A DNA stretch of 64,000 nucleotides from assembly GCF_964273065.1 (NCBI RefSeq), contig NZ_OZ186815.1:5766001-5830000 (forward strand), written 5' to 3'. This document shows, piece by piece, positions 18,165 through 27,157 of this stretch (positions are counted from its first letter, which is position 1; every line of letters begins with the position of its first letter). Made by a program: the position numbers and the translations under genes. The notes beneath the pieces were generated by a model. The model saw nothing but the letters and a program-made list of their open reading frames with translations. It was not told the origin of the DNA and did no database searches. The DNA comes from Nocardiopsis dassonvillei_B. GTDB taxonomy: Bacteria > Actinomycetota > Actinomycetes > Streptosporangiales > Streptosporangiaceae.

Positions 18165-19115
18165 GTGACAGACCTTGAGATGAATCCCCCCGTGACCGCT
18201 CCCGCGCGCAGACCGGAGCCCATCCGGTCCTATGTGGCGATCGGTGACAGCATCACCGAGGGGATGGAAGACGACAGCGGCCCCGGCGGCCAGTACCGCG
18301 GTTTCGCGGACCGGCTCGCCGAACACCTCGGCCAGGTGACCGCAGACTTCCGCTACGCCAACCTGGGCGTGCGCGGCCGCCGGATGAAGCACATCTTCGG
18401 CGAGCAGCTCGACCGGACCCTGGAGTGGAAGCCCGACCTGGTCACCGTGCTGGCGGGCGGCAACGACGTCCTGCGCCCCGGCACCCGCCTGGACGAGCTG
18501 GCCGAGGAGTTCGAACAGGGCATCCGCCGCCTGCGCGACGCGGGCATCCGCACCGTCATCCTCTCCGGGCACGACACCGGCTGGATCCCCGTCCTGCGCT
18601 ACTACCGCGGCCGCATCGCCGTGTTCAGCATGCACATGCGCGCGATCGCCGAGCGTACCGGGACCGAGATCGTCGACATGTGGGCGCTCAACGCGCTCAC
18701 CGACCCCCGTGCCTGGAGCGAGGACCGGCTCCACCTCAACGGCACCGGCCACCAGATCGTGGCGGCCCGCATCGCCGACCTCCTGGGCTTCCCGATGGGG
18801 CCGCGCGAGTCCTGGGCCGACCCGTGGACCACCCCTCCCCGGCAGCTGCCCGCCATCCTCCGCCGCCGGGAGAACCGCCGCTGGGCCCGCCAGTACCTGG
18901 TGCCCTGGCTGCGCCGCCGCGCCATGGGCCGATCCTCCGGCGACGGCCTGCTGCCCAAGCGCCCCGAACTGGACTACCTCAACGACGACGAGACCCGCGC
19001 CCGGATCGCCCGGGCGATCGCCGAGGGCCGCTCCCCGCTGCCCCCGGTGGAGGACGCCGCCGAGCAGCCCACCAACAGCCCGTCCGGCGTCAAGGGGCCC
19101 GAACCCCGGCGCTGA
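18165..19115 (+). CDS. SGNH/GDSL-family hydrolase
   Basis: A 316-residue esterase/lipase-type protein. Block I is GDSITEG (about residues 27-33, nucleophile serine), block III is GGNDV and block V is DRLHLNGTGH with the catalytic Asp and His. An oxyanion glycine block (ANLGVRGRRM) is also present. There is no signal peptide, so it should act in the cytoplasm. A basic C-terminal extension after residue 225 (RRRENRRWARQYLVPWLRRR) is common in actinobacterial members. The start is GTG 18165; TTG 18156 or ATG 18180 are alternatives. Confidence 0.88.
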   Translation: MTDLEMNPPVTAPARRPEPIRSYVAIGDSITEGMEDDSGPGGQYRGFADRLAEHLGQVTADFRYANLGVRGRRMKHIFGEQLDRTLEWKPDLVTVLAGGNDVLRPGTRLDELAEEFEQGIRRLRDAGIRTVILSGHDTGWIPVLRYYRGRIAVFSMHMRAIAERTGTEIVDMWALNALTDPRAWSEDRLHLNGTGHQIVAARIADLLGFPMGPRESWADPWTTPPRQLPAILRRRENRRWARQYLVPWLRRRAMGRSSGDGLLPKRPELDYLNDDETRARIARAIAEGRSPLPPVEDAAEQPTNSPSGVKGPEPRR

Positions 19116-19126
19116 CACCGGTCGCA

Positions 19127-19161
19127 ACGCCCCGCCCCGCCCTGCCCGGGCCGCGGGGCGT
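19127..19161 (+). terminator. Hairpin after the SGNH hydrolase gene
   Basis: ACGCCCCGC (19127-19135) pairs with GCGGGGCGT (19153-19161) a few bases after the hydrolase stop. There is no T-run, as is common in very GC-rich genomes. Confidence 0.5.
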
Positions 19162-19312
19162 CGTCGTCCCCGGCGGCCCGACCGCGTGCCGGAGGGCGGG
19201 CGGGGTCCCGGAGGTCCGCAGGAGGCGTCCTCGGGGAGGGGGCCGCTGCCGCGGGCGGTCCGTGGGGGCCCGCGGAGGGCGGCGGGCGGGCCGGAGCGGG
19301 GGCCCGAACGGC

Positions 19313-20491
19313 TCAGCTGCGGGACAGGGACTGGATGAGGTCGCTGATGTGCACCATGCCCAGGCACTGGCCGTAGGTGTTGACCACCACGAGGTCGTCG
19401 TAGACGCGCTCGGTGTCCTGGCCCGCGACGCGCAGCGCGGCGATCGCCGACATCCACGCCGGGACCGTGCGCGGCGACTCGGCCAGCCGGATCGCGGGGC
19501 GCTTGGCGTGCAGGGCGTGCCCGTAGCGGCCGGTCACCGACAGCAGGAACCGGGTCCGGTCGATCACGCCCACAGGCCGTTCCCGGTGGTCGATGAGGAT
19601 CGCGCTGTTGAGCGCGGTGTCGCCGGTGAACGCCTCCAGCACCTGCTCGGTGGTGGTGTCGGCGTCGAAGCCCACCGGCGGGACCATGAACTCGGTGACC
19701 CGCGGGCCGTCGTCCCCCGCCTGGTCCTGGCCGGCGGTCGGCTCGGGCACCGGGTTCACCCGCTCGCCGGGCCGCCAGGCGGCGTCGGCGAAGAACGGGC
19801 CGGTGCCCACCTTCACCCCGCAGCGGCGCAGCCGCACCACGTCGTCGGCGCTGTCCACACCGGACGCCATGGCGTACACGCCGCTGCCGCGGCCGATCCG
19901 GGCCAGGCCCTCGACCACGGTGGCGTGCCGCTGGTCGGTGGCCACCCCGGCGACGACGCCCGGGTCCAGGCGCATCAGGAAGGGCGACGCCTCCACCACC
20001 AGGTCGGGACGCACCATCGCGGTGCCGAAACCGCACCGGAAACCCGCGCTGCGCAGCCGGGCCACCCCCGACACCACGATCTTGCGGGGCAGGTCGGCCA
20101 GTTCGGCTCCGAGCATGAACGTGATGTCGCGCGGCCGCCGCCCGGCCCGGCGCAGCAGGCCGTCCACCAGGTCCACGAAACCGTTGCGGGCCATCAGGGT
20201 CCGCGCGGGCAGCGGCAGCACCAGCGGTAGCAGGCTCTCGGTCCCGGCGGATTCGCGCACCAGGGCCAGCAGCCACTCCGCGATCGCCTCCAGCTCCTGC
20301 GGGGGCATCTCCATGGACCCGCTCAGCTCGGTGGCCGGGGCCGGGGAGATGATCTCGACCGCCACGACGGCGCCCGAGTCCAGGTCCACGATCGGCTGGA
20401 AGCCCAGGGGCGGCCGGTCGGGACGGGGCGCCGGTCCGACCGGTCGGGGGACGGGCACCGTGGGGGGCCGGTGCGAGTGCGCTGTGGTCAC
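19313..20491 (-). CDS. Degenerate EAL-domain protein with C-terminal CBS pair
   Basis: A 392-residue protein. Residues about 25-240 follow the EAL phosphodiesterase fold: FQPIVDLDSGAVVAVEI replaces the usual start with the EAL triad, CGFGTAM replaces DDFGTG, and ASGVDSADDVVRLRRCGVKVGTGPFF replaces the AEGVET...GYLF end. The metal-binding and catalytic acidic residues are largely missing, so cyclic-di-GMP hydrolysis is unlikely. Residues about 270-390 look like two CBS modules (VTEFMVPP..., VVNTYGQCLGMVHISDLIQSL). It may be a nucleotide-binding regulator. The start is GTG 20491 or GTG 20512; neither has an ideal ribosome site. Confidence 0.75.
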   Translation of the reverse strand: MTTAHSHRPPTVPVPRPVGPAPRPDRPPLGFQPIVDLDSGAVVAVEIISPAPATELSGSMEMPPQELEAIAEWLLALVRESAGTESLLPLVLPLPARTLMARNGFVDLVDGLLRRAGRRPRDITFMLGAELADLPRKIVVSGVARLRSAGFRCGFGTAMVRPDLVVEASPFLMRLDPGVVAGVATDQRHATVVEGLARIGRGSGVYAMASGVDSADDVVRLRRCGVKVGTGPFFADAAWRPGERVNPVPEPTAGQDQAGDDGPRVTEFMVPPVGFDADTTTEQVLEAFTGDTALNSAILIDHRERPVGVIDRTRFLLSVTGRYGHALHAKRPAIRLAESPRTVPAWMSAIAALRVAGQDTERVYDDLVVVNTYGQCLGMVHISDLIQSLSRS

Positions 20492-20601
20492 TTCTCCATG
20501 GTGACGACACACCCCTCTGACCTGAAGGTGTTTTCGCCGCTGTTCAGCTCACCTTCACGGGCCGTTGGTGCCCCCGTCCGCCCGCCCTCCCCGGGAACGG
20601 A

Positions 20602-20632
20602 GAGGGGCCCCGCCGTCACGGCGGGGCCCCTC
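20602..20632 (-). terminator. Perfect hairpin terminator after fabF
   Basis: GAGGGGCCCCGCCGT pairs with ACGGCGGGGCCCCTC around a single central base, a 15-bp perfect stem ending the fabD-fabH-acpP-fabF operon 26 bases after the fabF stop. Confidence 0.8.
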
Positions 20633-20657
20633 GGGGACTTCGGCTGCGCCGACCGGG

Positions 20658-21896
20658 TCAGGCGCGGCGGAACACCAGGGCGATGTTGTGGCCGCCGAAC
20701 CCGAAGGACTCGTTGACCGCGGCGACGTCACCCGAGGGCATGTCCCGGGGCTTGTCGCGGACGATGTCCACCGCCACGTCCGGGTCCAGCTCCTGGATGT
20801 TGATGGTCGGCGGGATGCGGCCGTCGTGCAGGGCCAGGACCGTGGCGATCGACTCCACCGCGCCCGCGCCGCCCAGCAGGTGGCCGGTCATGGACTTGGT
20901 GGAGGTCACCGCGACCCGGTCGGCGGCGGCGTCGCCCAGCGCCGTGCGGATGGCGCGGGTCTCGCCGACGTCGCCCGCCGGGGTGGAGGTGGCGTGCGCG
21001 TTGACGTGCACGATGTCCTGCGGGGTCAGGTCGGCGTCGTTGAGCGCCTGGGTGATGGCGCGGGCCTGGCCGGCGCCCTCCGGGTCGGGCTGGACGATGT
21101 CGTAGGCGTCGTTGGTGTAGCCGACACCGGAGGCGTGCGCGTACACCCGGGCGCCGCGCGCGGCGGCGTGCTCGGCCGACTCCAGGATGACGATGCCGGC
21201 GCCCTCGCCCATGACGAAGCCGTCGCGGTCCTTGTCCCAGGGGCGCGACGCCGTCTGCGGGTCGTCGTTGCGGGTCGACAGGGCGCGCATCGACGCGAAC
21301 GACGCGATGTTGAGCGGGTGGATCGCGGCCTCGGTACCGCCCGCGATGACCACGTCGGCGCGGCCGGCGCGGATCATGTCGACGCCGTTGGCGATCGCCT
21401 CGGCGCTGGAGGCGCAGGCGCTGACCGGAACGTGCGAACCGGCGCGGGCGGTGAACTCCAGGCTGATGGCGGCGGCCGGGCTGTTGGGCATGAGCATGGG
21501 CACGGTGAACGGCGAGACCCGTCGCCAGCCCTTCTCACGGAAGGTGTCGTACTGCTCCAGGATGGTCAGGATGCCGCCGATGCCGCTGGAGACCACCACG
21601 CCCAGGCGCAGCGGGTCCACCTCCGGGGCCCCGGCGTCGGCCCAGGCCTCCTGGGCGGCGATGAGCGCGAACTGCTGTGTGCGGTCCAGGCGGCGCAGCC
21701 GCGGCTTGGGGAGCTTCTCCGAGGGTTCCTGCGCGATGCGCCCGGCGAAGTGCACCGGGAGGCTCTCGTGCCACTCCTCGGGCAGCGAGGTGATGCCGGA
21801 ACGGCCGTCGAGGAGCGCGGACCATGTGGTCGCGACGTCCCCCCCGAGCGGGGTGGTGGCGCCGAGGCCGGTGACGACGACATCGGTCTTTGCCAT
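20658..21896 (-). CDS. fabF: 3-oxoacyl-ACP synthase II (KAS II) FabF
   Basis: A 412-residue condensing enzyme that elongates acyl-ACP with malonyl-ACP. The Cys-His-His triad is visible as Cys161 in SACASSAEA, histidine in VNAHATSTP and histidine in FGFGGHN. The lysine of STKSMTGHLLGGAGA is intact. Its length and motifs are standard for primary fatty-acid synthesis rather than a polyketide KS-alpha. It is last in the operon, separated from acpP by 132 bases that hold a hairpin. Confidence 0.97.
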   Translation of the reverse strand: MAKTDVVVTGLGATTPLGGDVATTWSALLDGRSGITSLPEEWHESLPVHFAGRIAQEPSEKLPKPRLRRLDRTQQFALIAAQEAWADAGAPEVDPLRLGVVVSSGIGGILTILEQYDTFREKGWRRVSPFTVPMLMPNSPAAAISLEFTARAGSHVPVSACASSAEAIANGVDMIRAGRADVVIAGGTEAAIHPLNIASFASMRALSTRNDDPQTASRPWDKDRDGFVMGEGAGIVILESAEHAAARGARVYAHASGVGYTNDAYDIVQPDPEGAGQARAITQALNDADLTPQDIVHVNAHATSTPAGDVGETRAIRTALGDAAADRVAVTSTKSMTGHLLGGAGAVESIATVLALHDGRIPPTINIQELDPDVAVDIVRDKPRDMPSGDVAAVNESFGFGGHNIALVFRRA

Positions 21897-21984
21897 GATC
21901 CGATCGCCCTTCTCGTGGGTCGGTCCCGGCTGCGGGGCCGGGCGTGGCGAATGACTGGGAGGGTTCCGGCGGGGTCGGCCGGAC

Positions 21985-22021
21985 GGGCCGCCGGGTGGGG
22001 GGTGTCGGTCCCCGGCGGCCC
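21985..22021 (-). promoter_or_regulatory. Intra-operon hairpin between acpP and fabF
   Basis: GGGCCGCCGGG (21985-21995) pairs with CCCGGCGGCCC (22011-22021) directly after the acpP stop. Without a T-run it may act as a partial terminator or RNA-stability element. That would fit the higher level of acyl carrier protein needed relative to FabF. Confidence 0.5.
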
Positions 22022-22028
22022 GGACGCG

Positions 22029-22268
22029 TCACTTCTGGATGAAGGTGATGACGTCCTGGACCGTCTTGAGGTCCTTGAGCTGCTCGTCGGGGATCTCCAC
22101 GCCGAACTTGTCCTGGGCGGCGACGGCGATCTCCACCATGGACAGCGAGTCGATGTCGAGGTCGTCCACGAAGCTCTTCTCCGGGGTGACCTCGGCGGGG
22201 TCGGTGCCGACGATCTCCTCGATGATCTCGCCGAGGCCCTTCAGGATCTCCTGCTCGCTGTGAGCCAT
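22029..22268 (-). CDS. acpP: Acyl carrier protein AcpP
   Basis: A 79-residue acidic carrier protein. The phosphopantetheine serine lies in the DSL motif (LDIDSLSMVEI, about residues 37-47). It carries growing acyl chains between FabD, FabH and FabF. The ATG at 22268 follows a ribosome site in CAAGGAGAAGAACG. Confidence 0.98.
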   Translation of the reverse strand: MAHSEQEILKGLGEIIEEIVGTDPAEVTPEKSFVDDLDIDSLSMVEIAVAAQDKFGVEIPDEQLKDLKTVQDVITFIQK

Positions 22269-22330
22269 GTCGTTCTTCTCCTTGCGTGTGTTCGTTGAAC
22301 GGGAAAGCGGTCCGGATCACCGGCCGCGGT

Positions 22331-23287
22331 TCAGGGGATGCGGATCACCTGTGCGGCATAGACCAGCCCCGCGCCGAAGCCCAGGGTGAGGACGGTGCTC
22401 CCCGACGGGAGCTCCCCGCGCCCGATCATGCGCGAGAGCGCGAGCGGGATGGACGCGGAGGAGGTGTTGCCAGCGGTGACGATATCGCGGGCCACGAGTG
22501 CCCGGGGCGCGCCCAGCTTCTTGGCGATGGACTCGATGATCCGCAGGTTGGCCTGGTGCGGGACGAAGGCGGTGAGCTCCTCGGGAGCCACACCCGCCCG
22601 CTCCAGGGCCTCCAGCGCGGTCTTGTACAGCTCGGTGGTGGTCCAGCGGAAGACCGCCTGCCCCTCCTGCCAGAGGTACTTGTGGTCGCGCAGGTAGATC
22701 TTGTCGGCGCGCTCGCCGGAGGAACCCCACACGACCGGGCCGATACCGTTGTCCTCCGAGGCGGAGACCACGGCGGCACCGGCGCCGTCGGCGAAGATCA
22801 CACAGGTGGAGCGGTCGTCCCAGTCCACCCAGTCGGTGAGCTTCTCCGAGCCGATGACCAGGACGTTGCGGGAGCTCCCGGCGCGCACCATGTCGGCGGC
22901 CACGCCCAGGGCGTAGCAGAACCCGGCACAGGCGGCGTTGAGGTCGAACGCGCCCGGGGCGAAGATGCCCAGCCGGGCAGCGACGGTGGCCGCCGTGTTG
23001 GGGATCTGGTCCTGGGGGGTGCAGGTGGCCACGATGACCAGGTCGATGTCCTCCGGGGACAGCCCGCCCGCGGCCAGGGCCTTGCCGCCCGCGGCCACGG
23101 CCATGCTCGCCACGGTGTCCTCGGGGCCGGCGACGCGCCGCTCCTTGATGCCGACGCGGCTCTGGATCCACTCGTCGCTGGTGTCGACCCGCGCCTCCAG
23201 GTCGGCGTTGGTGACGACCTGCGACGGCTGGTACTCGCCGAAGGAGCGGATGGCCGCGCCGCCGGGGATGCTCGGGGTGGGGAACAT
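22331..23287 (-). CDS. fabH: 3-oxoacyl-ACP synthase III (KAS III) FabH
   Basis: A 318-residue initiating condensing enzyme joining an acyl-CoA starter to malonyl-ACP. The catalytic triad is Cys120 (NAACAGF), histidine in PHQANLRI and asparagine in AGNTSSASIP. Actinomycete FabH usually prefers branched starters for iso/anteiso fatty acids, but preference cannot be judged here. It lies four bases downstream of fabD and 62 bases upstream of acpP. Confidence 0.97.
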   Translation of the reverse strand: MFPTPSIPGGAAIRSFGEYQPSQVVTNADLEARVDTSDEWIQSRVGIKERRVAGPEDTVASMAVAAGGKALAAGGLSPEDIDLVIVATCTPQDQIPNTAATVAARLGIFAPGAFDLNAACAGFCYALGVAADMVRAGSSRNVLVIGSEKLTDWVDWDDRSTCVIFADGAGAAVVSASEDNGIGPVVWGSSGERADKIYLRDHKYLWQEGQAVFRWTTTELYKTALEALERAGVAPEELTAFVPHQANLRIIESIAKKLGAPRALVARDIVTAGNTSSASIPLALSRMIGRGELPSGSTVLTLGFGAGLVYAAQVIRIP

Positions 23288-23291
23288 GGGG

Positions 23292-24281
23292 TCAGCCTTC
23301 CTGGTCGGTGCCCGCGGCGGAGGTCCCCGCGTGCTCCTTGATGAGGGCTCCGGCGCGCTCGACGTCCTCGGGGGTCTTGACCGCGAGGAGGTCGATGCCG
23401 CGCAGGGCGCGTTTGGCCAGACCGGTGAGCGTGCCCGCCGGGGCCAGCTCGATGAGGGCGGTGACACCCCGATCCGCCAGGGTCTGCGTGCAGGCGTCCC
23501 AGCGCACCGGGGAGGAGATCTGGGAGACCAGCCGGTCCAGGTACTCCCTGCCGCTCTCGACCACCGCGCCGTCGGCGTTGGACAGGATCGGCACCACCGG
23601 GTCGGAGGGCGACAGCGTGCCGGCCGCCGCCCGCACCCGCTCCACGGCCGGGGCCATGTGCTCGGTGTGGAAGGCGCCCGCCACCGACAGCGGCCGCAGC
23701 CTGGCCTTCTCCGGCGGGTTCCCGGCGAACGCCGCCAGCTGTGCGGTGGTGCCCGCGGCGACGATCTGGCCCGAGCCGTTGTCGTTGGCCGGGGTGAGGC
23801 CCGCGGCGGCGATGGCCGCCAGGACCTGCTCGCGGTCGCCGCCCAGGACGGCGGTCATGCCGGTCTCGGTGCGGGCGGCGGCGTCGGCCATGCCGCGGCC
23901 GCGCTCGGCGACCAGGGCCAGCGCGTCCTTGGGGGACAGCACACCGGCCACCGCGGCGGCGGTGAACTCGCCGACGCTGTGTCCGGCGACCGCGTCCACC
24001 AGGGCGGCCTCCGCCGGCAGGGCCGGGGAGGGCGAGGCGAGCGGCTCCAGGATCGCGGAGGCCGCGATCAGGCCCGCGCCGACCAACAGCGGCTGGGCGA
24101 CGGCCGTGTCGCGGATCTCGTCGGCGTCCGCGGTGGTGCCGTAGCGCACCAGGTCGAGCCCGACGACCTCCGACCACGCGGCGAGCTGGGCGGCGACGCC
24201 GGGCAGTTCGAGCCACGGGGAGAGGAATCCGGGAACCTGGGCACCTTGGCCGGGAGCAACGATTACAAGCACGACATCCAC
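23292..24281 (-). CDS. fabD: Malonyl-CoA:ACP transacylase FabD
   Basis: A 329-residue acyltransferase loading malonate onto ACP. The start region has the PGQGAQ oxyanion motif, the nucleophile is Ser102 in GHSVGEF, and the histidine lies in VAGAFHTEHM. It is the first gene of the fatty-acid operon and divergent from fasR. The start is set at GTG 24281 (VDVVLVIVAPGQG); GTG 24272 is an alternative. A palindrome at 24342-24358 lies about 60 bases upstream. Confidence 0.96.
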   Translation of the reverse strand: MDVVLVIVAPGQGAQVPGFLSPWLELPGVAAQLAAWSEVVGLDLVRYGTTADADEIRDTAVAQPLLVGAGLIAASAILEPLASPSPALPAEAALVDAVAGHSVGEFTAAAVAGVLSPKDALALVAERGRGMADAAARTETGMTAVLGGDREQVLAAIAAAGLTPANDNGSGQIVAAGTTAQLAAFAGNPPEKARLRPLSVAGAFHTEHMAPAVERVRAAAGTLSPSDPVVPILSNADGAVVESGREYLDRLVSQISSPVRWDACTQTLADRGVTALIELAPAGTLTGLAKRALRGIDLLAVKTPEDVERAGALIKEHAGTSAAGTDQEG

Positions 24282-24341
24282 CTTGCCCTGTAGGAGATCA
24301 CCGGTTGGAGGGGGAGGCACACGAACTTCACTCGGTGGTGC

Positions 24342-24358
24342 TTGTGGGAACCCCACAA
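24342..24358. promoter_or_regulatory. Candidate FasR operator upstream of fabD
   Basis: TTGTGGGAACCCCACAA is a dyad with 7-bp arms (TTGTGGG/CCCACAA) and a 3-base centre. It sits in the fabD-fasR intergenic region. The same 17-mer with one change occurs upstream of the acyl-CoA carboxylase gene (46500-46516). Assignment to FasR is inferred from position and the pathway link. Confidence 0.7.
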
Positions 24359-24526
24359 ACCCGTCTTCGGCGTGTGTCCGCAAGCCCGCGGGCCCGTGAG
24401 AGGGGTCACCCTCCGACGTTACATCCCCGCACTCCGGGAGCCCGCCCGCGCCCGCGCGGCGTCCCGTGGAGCGGCGGGGCGGGGCGGGCCGCGGCCGCCG
24501 GGCCCGGGGGATGCGAACCTAGAGGG

Positions 24527-25741
24527 GTGAACACCGATGAGAACGACGGGACCGACGAGCAGGAGCGCGTCCGCGCCGAAACGGTACGCCGCCTGGAGCG
24601 CTCCATGGGCGCGCTGGGCACCGCCGCCGTCGTCCGCATGGAGGAACGCCTGGGCTGGTTCCGCCGCATGTCGGCCCAGGACCGCTCCTGGGTGGGCCTG
24701 GTCGCGCAGTCGGGCGTGGCGGCCTTCGTCGACTGGTTCCGCAATCCCAGGCGCGGCCGCCCCGCCATCACCGTCGAGGTCTTCGGCACCGCCCCGCGCG
24801 AGCTGACCCGGTCGGTCTCCCTCCAGCAGACCGTCGACATGATCCGCGTCGTCATCGAGGTCGTCGAGGGCCAGGTCGACGAGCTGGCCGCGCCCGGCGG
24901 CGCCCAGCAGCTGCGCGAGGCGGTGCTGCGCTACACGCGCGAGGTGGCGTTCAGCTCCGCCAAGGTCTACGCGCGCGCCGCCGAGGCGCGCGGGGCCTGG
25001 GACGCCCGGCTGGAGGCGCTCATCGTCGACGCCCTCCTGCACGGCGACCGGGAGGACGGGCTCCAGACCTGGGGGTCGGCGCTGGGCTGGTCGCTCACCC
25101 CGGTGATCACGCTGGCCGGGGAGATCGCCGAGGGCGACGACGAGGCCAAGGTCCTGGACGACCTGCGCGCCGCCGCGCGCCGCCTGGGCCACGACGTCCT
25201 GGCCGGGACCCAGGGGCGGCGCGTGGTCGTCGTGGTGGGGGTGGGCGAGCGCTACCCCGCCCAGGACCTGCCCGGCGCCGCCGCCGAGCCCCTGACCGGG
25301 CTGTTCGGCCCGGGGCCGGTGGTGGTCGGACCGGTCGTGCCCGACCTGCGGTCGGCCGGGGCGTCGGCGCGGGCCGCCGTCAGCGGGCTGCGGGCCGCGG
25401 TGGCCTGGCCGGACGCGCCGCGTCCGGTGTCGGCCGCCGACCTGCTGCCGGAGCGGGCGCTCCAGGGAGAGGCCGAGGCGCGCGCCCAGCTGGTGCGGGA
25501 GGTGTACCTGCCGCTGGCGGGCGCCGGGTCACCGCTGCTGGACACCCTGTCGGTGTACCTGGAGCACGCGTCGTCGCTGGAGGCGACGGCCCGCATGCTG
25601 TTCGTCCACCCCAACACGGTGCGCTACCGGCTGAGCCGGATCGCCGAGCTGACCGGGCACACGCCCTCCGACGGGCGGGGATCGTTCGTGCTGCGGATCG
25701 CCGTCGCGCTGGGACGGCTCGCGGGGGCCGGGGAGGGCTGA
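24527..25741 (+). CDS. fasR: PucR-family fatty-acid synthesis regulator FasR
   Basis: A 404-residue regulator. The C-terminal PucR-type helix-turn-helix is clear (SLEATARMLFVHPNTVRYRLSRIAELTG). The central part has the GGDEF-like/CdaR-type region (about residues 165-290), and the N-terminus is helical. In Streptomyces the gene divergent from fabD encodes FasR, an activator of the fab operon, and the mycobacterial counterpart is MabR. The same placement here supports the assignment. The start is GTG 24527 behind AGAGGG; the upstream in-frame sequence is non-coding. Confidence 0.9.
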   Translation: MNTDENDGTDEQERVRAETVRRLERSMGALGTAAVVRMEERLGWFRRMSAQDRSWVGLVAQSGVAAFVDWFRNPRRGRPAITVEVFGTAPRELTRSVSLQQTVDMIRVVIEVVEGQVDELAAPGGAQQLREAVLRYTREVAFSSAKVYARAAEARGAWDARLEALIVDALLHGDREDGLQTWGSALGWSLTPVITLAGEIAEGDDEAKVLDDLRAAARRLGHDVLAGTQGRRVVVVVGVGERYPAQDLPGAAAEPLTGLFGPGPVVVGPVVPDLRSAGASARAAVSGLRAAVAWPDAPRPVSAADLLPERALQGEAEARAQLVREVYLPLAGAGSPLLDTLSVYLEHASSLEATARMLFVHPNTVRYRLSRIAELTGHTPSDGRGSFVLRIAVALGRLAGAGEG

Positions 25742-26010
25742 CGCGGAATGTGTCGTTCGTCGCTGAGCGGCCCGGACCCTGTCTAACCCGGAACCCGGGC
25801 CGTAACCTGATCGTTAGCCCACCATGCGTGCGCCCTTATCCGAGTTTCACCTGCGCCGGGTATGTGTATCACTGCCCGTGTGCGACCGGGGACCGCATGA
25901 AAAGGGATAGCTTTGTAACGGTGAAGCGCGAGGTCCGCCCGGTTCGAGGACACTCCCGGGCGGGGGCTTTCGCGCACCGTCGGGTCACGACGTTCTTGGG
26001 GGTCAAGGCA

Positions 26011-27105
26011 GTGGTCGAACGACCGAGGAAATGGTCCTGGACCGACAATCCGGTGGCCGAGTTCGTTCTCCAGCCGACGCAGGAGGGCGAGCTGCGCAGA
26101 CGGGTGCTGTTCTGGTTGCCCGCGCCGCTTCCCGTGGTCGGGCTGGTCGCCCTGCTCGTGGGCGGCTCCCTGTCGGCGGCGGGGTGGACGATCCTGCTGG
26201 CGACGTGTGTGGGTGTGGGCACGCTGCTGATGTCGCTCATCGTCCAGCCCACCCCCCTGCCCGAGGGGCTGGCCCCGCCGGTGTCCGCCCGCCGGGCGCT
26301 GCACCGGTTCCGCCAGTTCACCGGGCTGCGCATCGCCCTGGCCCTGACCACGATGGTGATCGGGGCCGCGGCGGCGCTGGTGGGCGGCGGGCTGTACCCG
26401 CTGCTGGCGGCCCTGGCGCTGGCCGTGCCGCAGCTGCTGCTGGCGATGCCGACCTTCTTCACCATCACCCGGGCCCGCCGCGCCATGGAGGCGTGGGGCA
26501 CCACCGCGTACCTGTGGCACGCGCTCTCCCGCCCGGCCAAGGTGACCTGGCCGATCGTCACCCCGGCGGTCAGGGCCTGGCGGTCCCACCGCATCGAGCG
26601 CTCCCGCGAGTCCATGCGGCAGAAGCTCGCCGAGCGGGCCTGGCGCAGGGCCGTCCGCGAGGAGGCCGAGCACGGCGGTGAGGAGGCGGTGTCCGCCAAC
26701 GAGCGCACCGACCTGCTCCGCCCGGTGGCCCCGCCGGCCGCCGGGGCGGACGAGCCCACCGAGGTCGTCCCGCACCTGGGCGCCGACCCGGCGGGGGACG
26801 CGCCGCGCGGCACCGGGGGGAACGAGGACGGCGAGGAGCCCACCGCGGTCCTGCCGCACCTGACCGAGGTGAAGCCCACCGCGGTGCTCCCGCACCTGGG
26901 CGGCGAGGCCGCCGACGGGGACGGGGCGTCCGACGGAACGTCGGAGGACGCGGCGCAGAAGAAGCGCGAGGAGTCCGGGCCGCGCGCCACCGTCAACCGG
27001 GCCGCCCGGCAGATCATCGAGCGCGGCAGCGGGGCCCTGGGCCTGGCCGTGCGCAGGAACCGCCGCGGCCACTCCACCACCCGGCCCCACCCGCACAAGC
27101 CCTGA
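26011..27105 (+). CDS. Membrane protein with repeated T-x-V-x-P-H-L motifs
   Basis: A 364-residue protein of unknown function. Residues about 25-150 contain four hydrophobic helices (PAPLPVVGLVALLVGGSL first). A basic, amphipathic cytosolic segment (about 170-230, RSHRIERSRESMRQKL) follows, then an acidic disordered tail. The tail carries three near-copies of one motif, PTEVVPHLG, PTAVLPHLT and PTAVLPHLG. Such T-x-V-x-P repeats resemble short phospho-threonine or partner-docking motifs seen in actinobacterial Ser/Thr-kinase substrates. The start is GTG 26011. It follows fasR in the same direction but after a 269-base gap, so it probably has its own promoter. Confidence 0.75.
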   Translation: MVERPRKWSWTDNPVAEFVLQPTQEGELRRRVLFWLPAPLPVVGLVALLVGGSLSAAGWTILLATCVGVGTLLMSLIVQPTPLPEGLAPPVSARRALHRFRQFTGLRIALALTTMVIGAAAALVGGGLYPLLAALALAVPQLLLAMPTFFTITRARRAMEAWGTTAYLWHALSRPAKVTWPIVTPAVRAWRSHRIERSRESMRQKLAERAWRRAVREEAEHGGEEAVSANERTDLLRPVAPPAAGADEPTEVVPHLGADPAGDAPRGTGGNEDGEEPTAVLPHLTEVKPTAVLPHLGGEAADGDGASDGTSEDAAQKKREESGPRATVNRAARQIIERGSGALGLAVRRNRRGHSTTRPHPHKP

Positions 27106-27157
27106 CCGGTTCCGGAGCCGCCGCCCCGACCCCGCGGCCGGCTCCGGGCCGCACCCC

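Noticed and set aside
20658..24281. fab genes as part of a polyketide cluster
   Set aside because: Gene order and FabF/FabH motifs fit primary fatty-acid synthesis, with fasR divergent.
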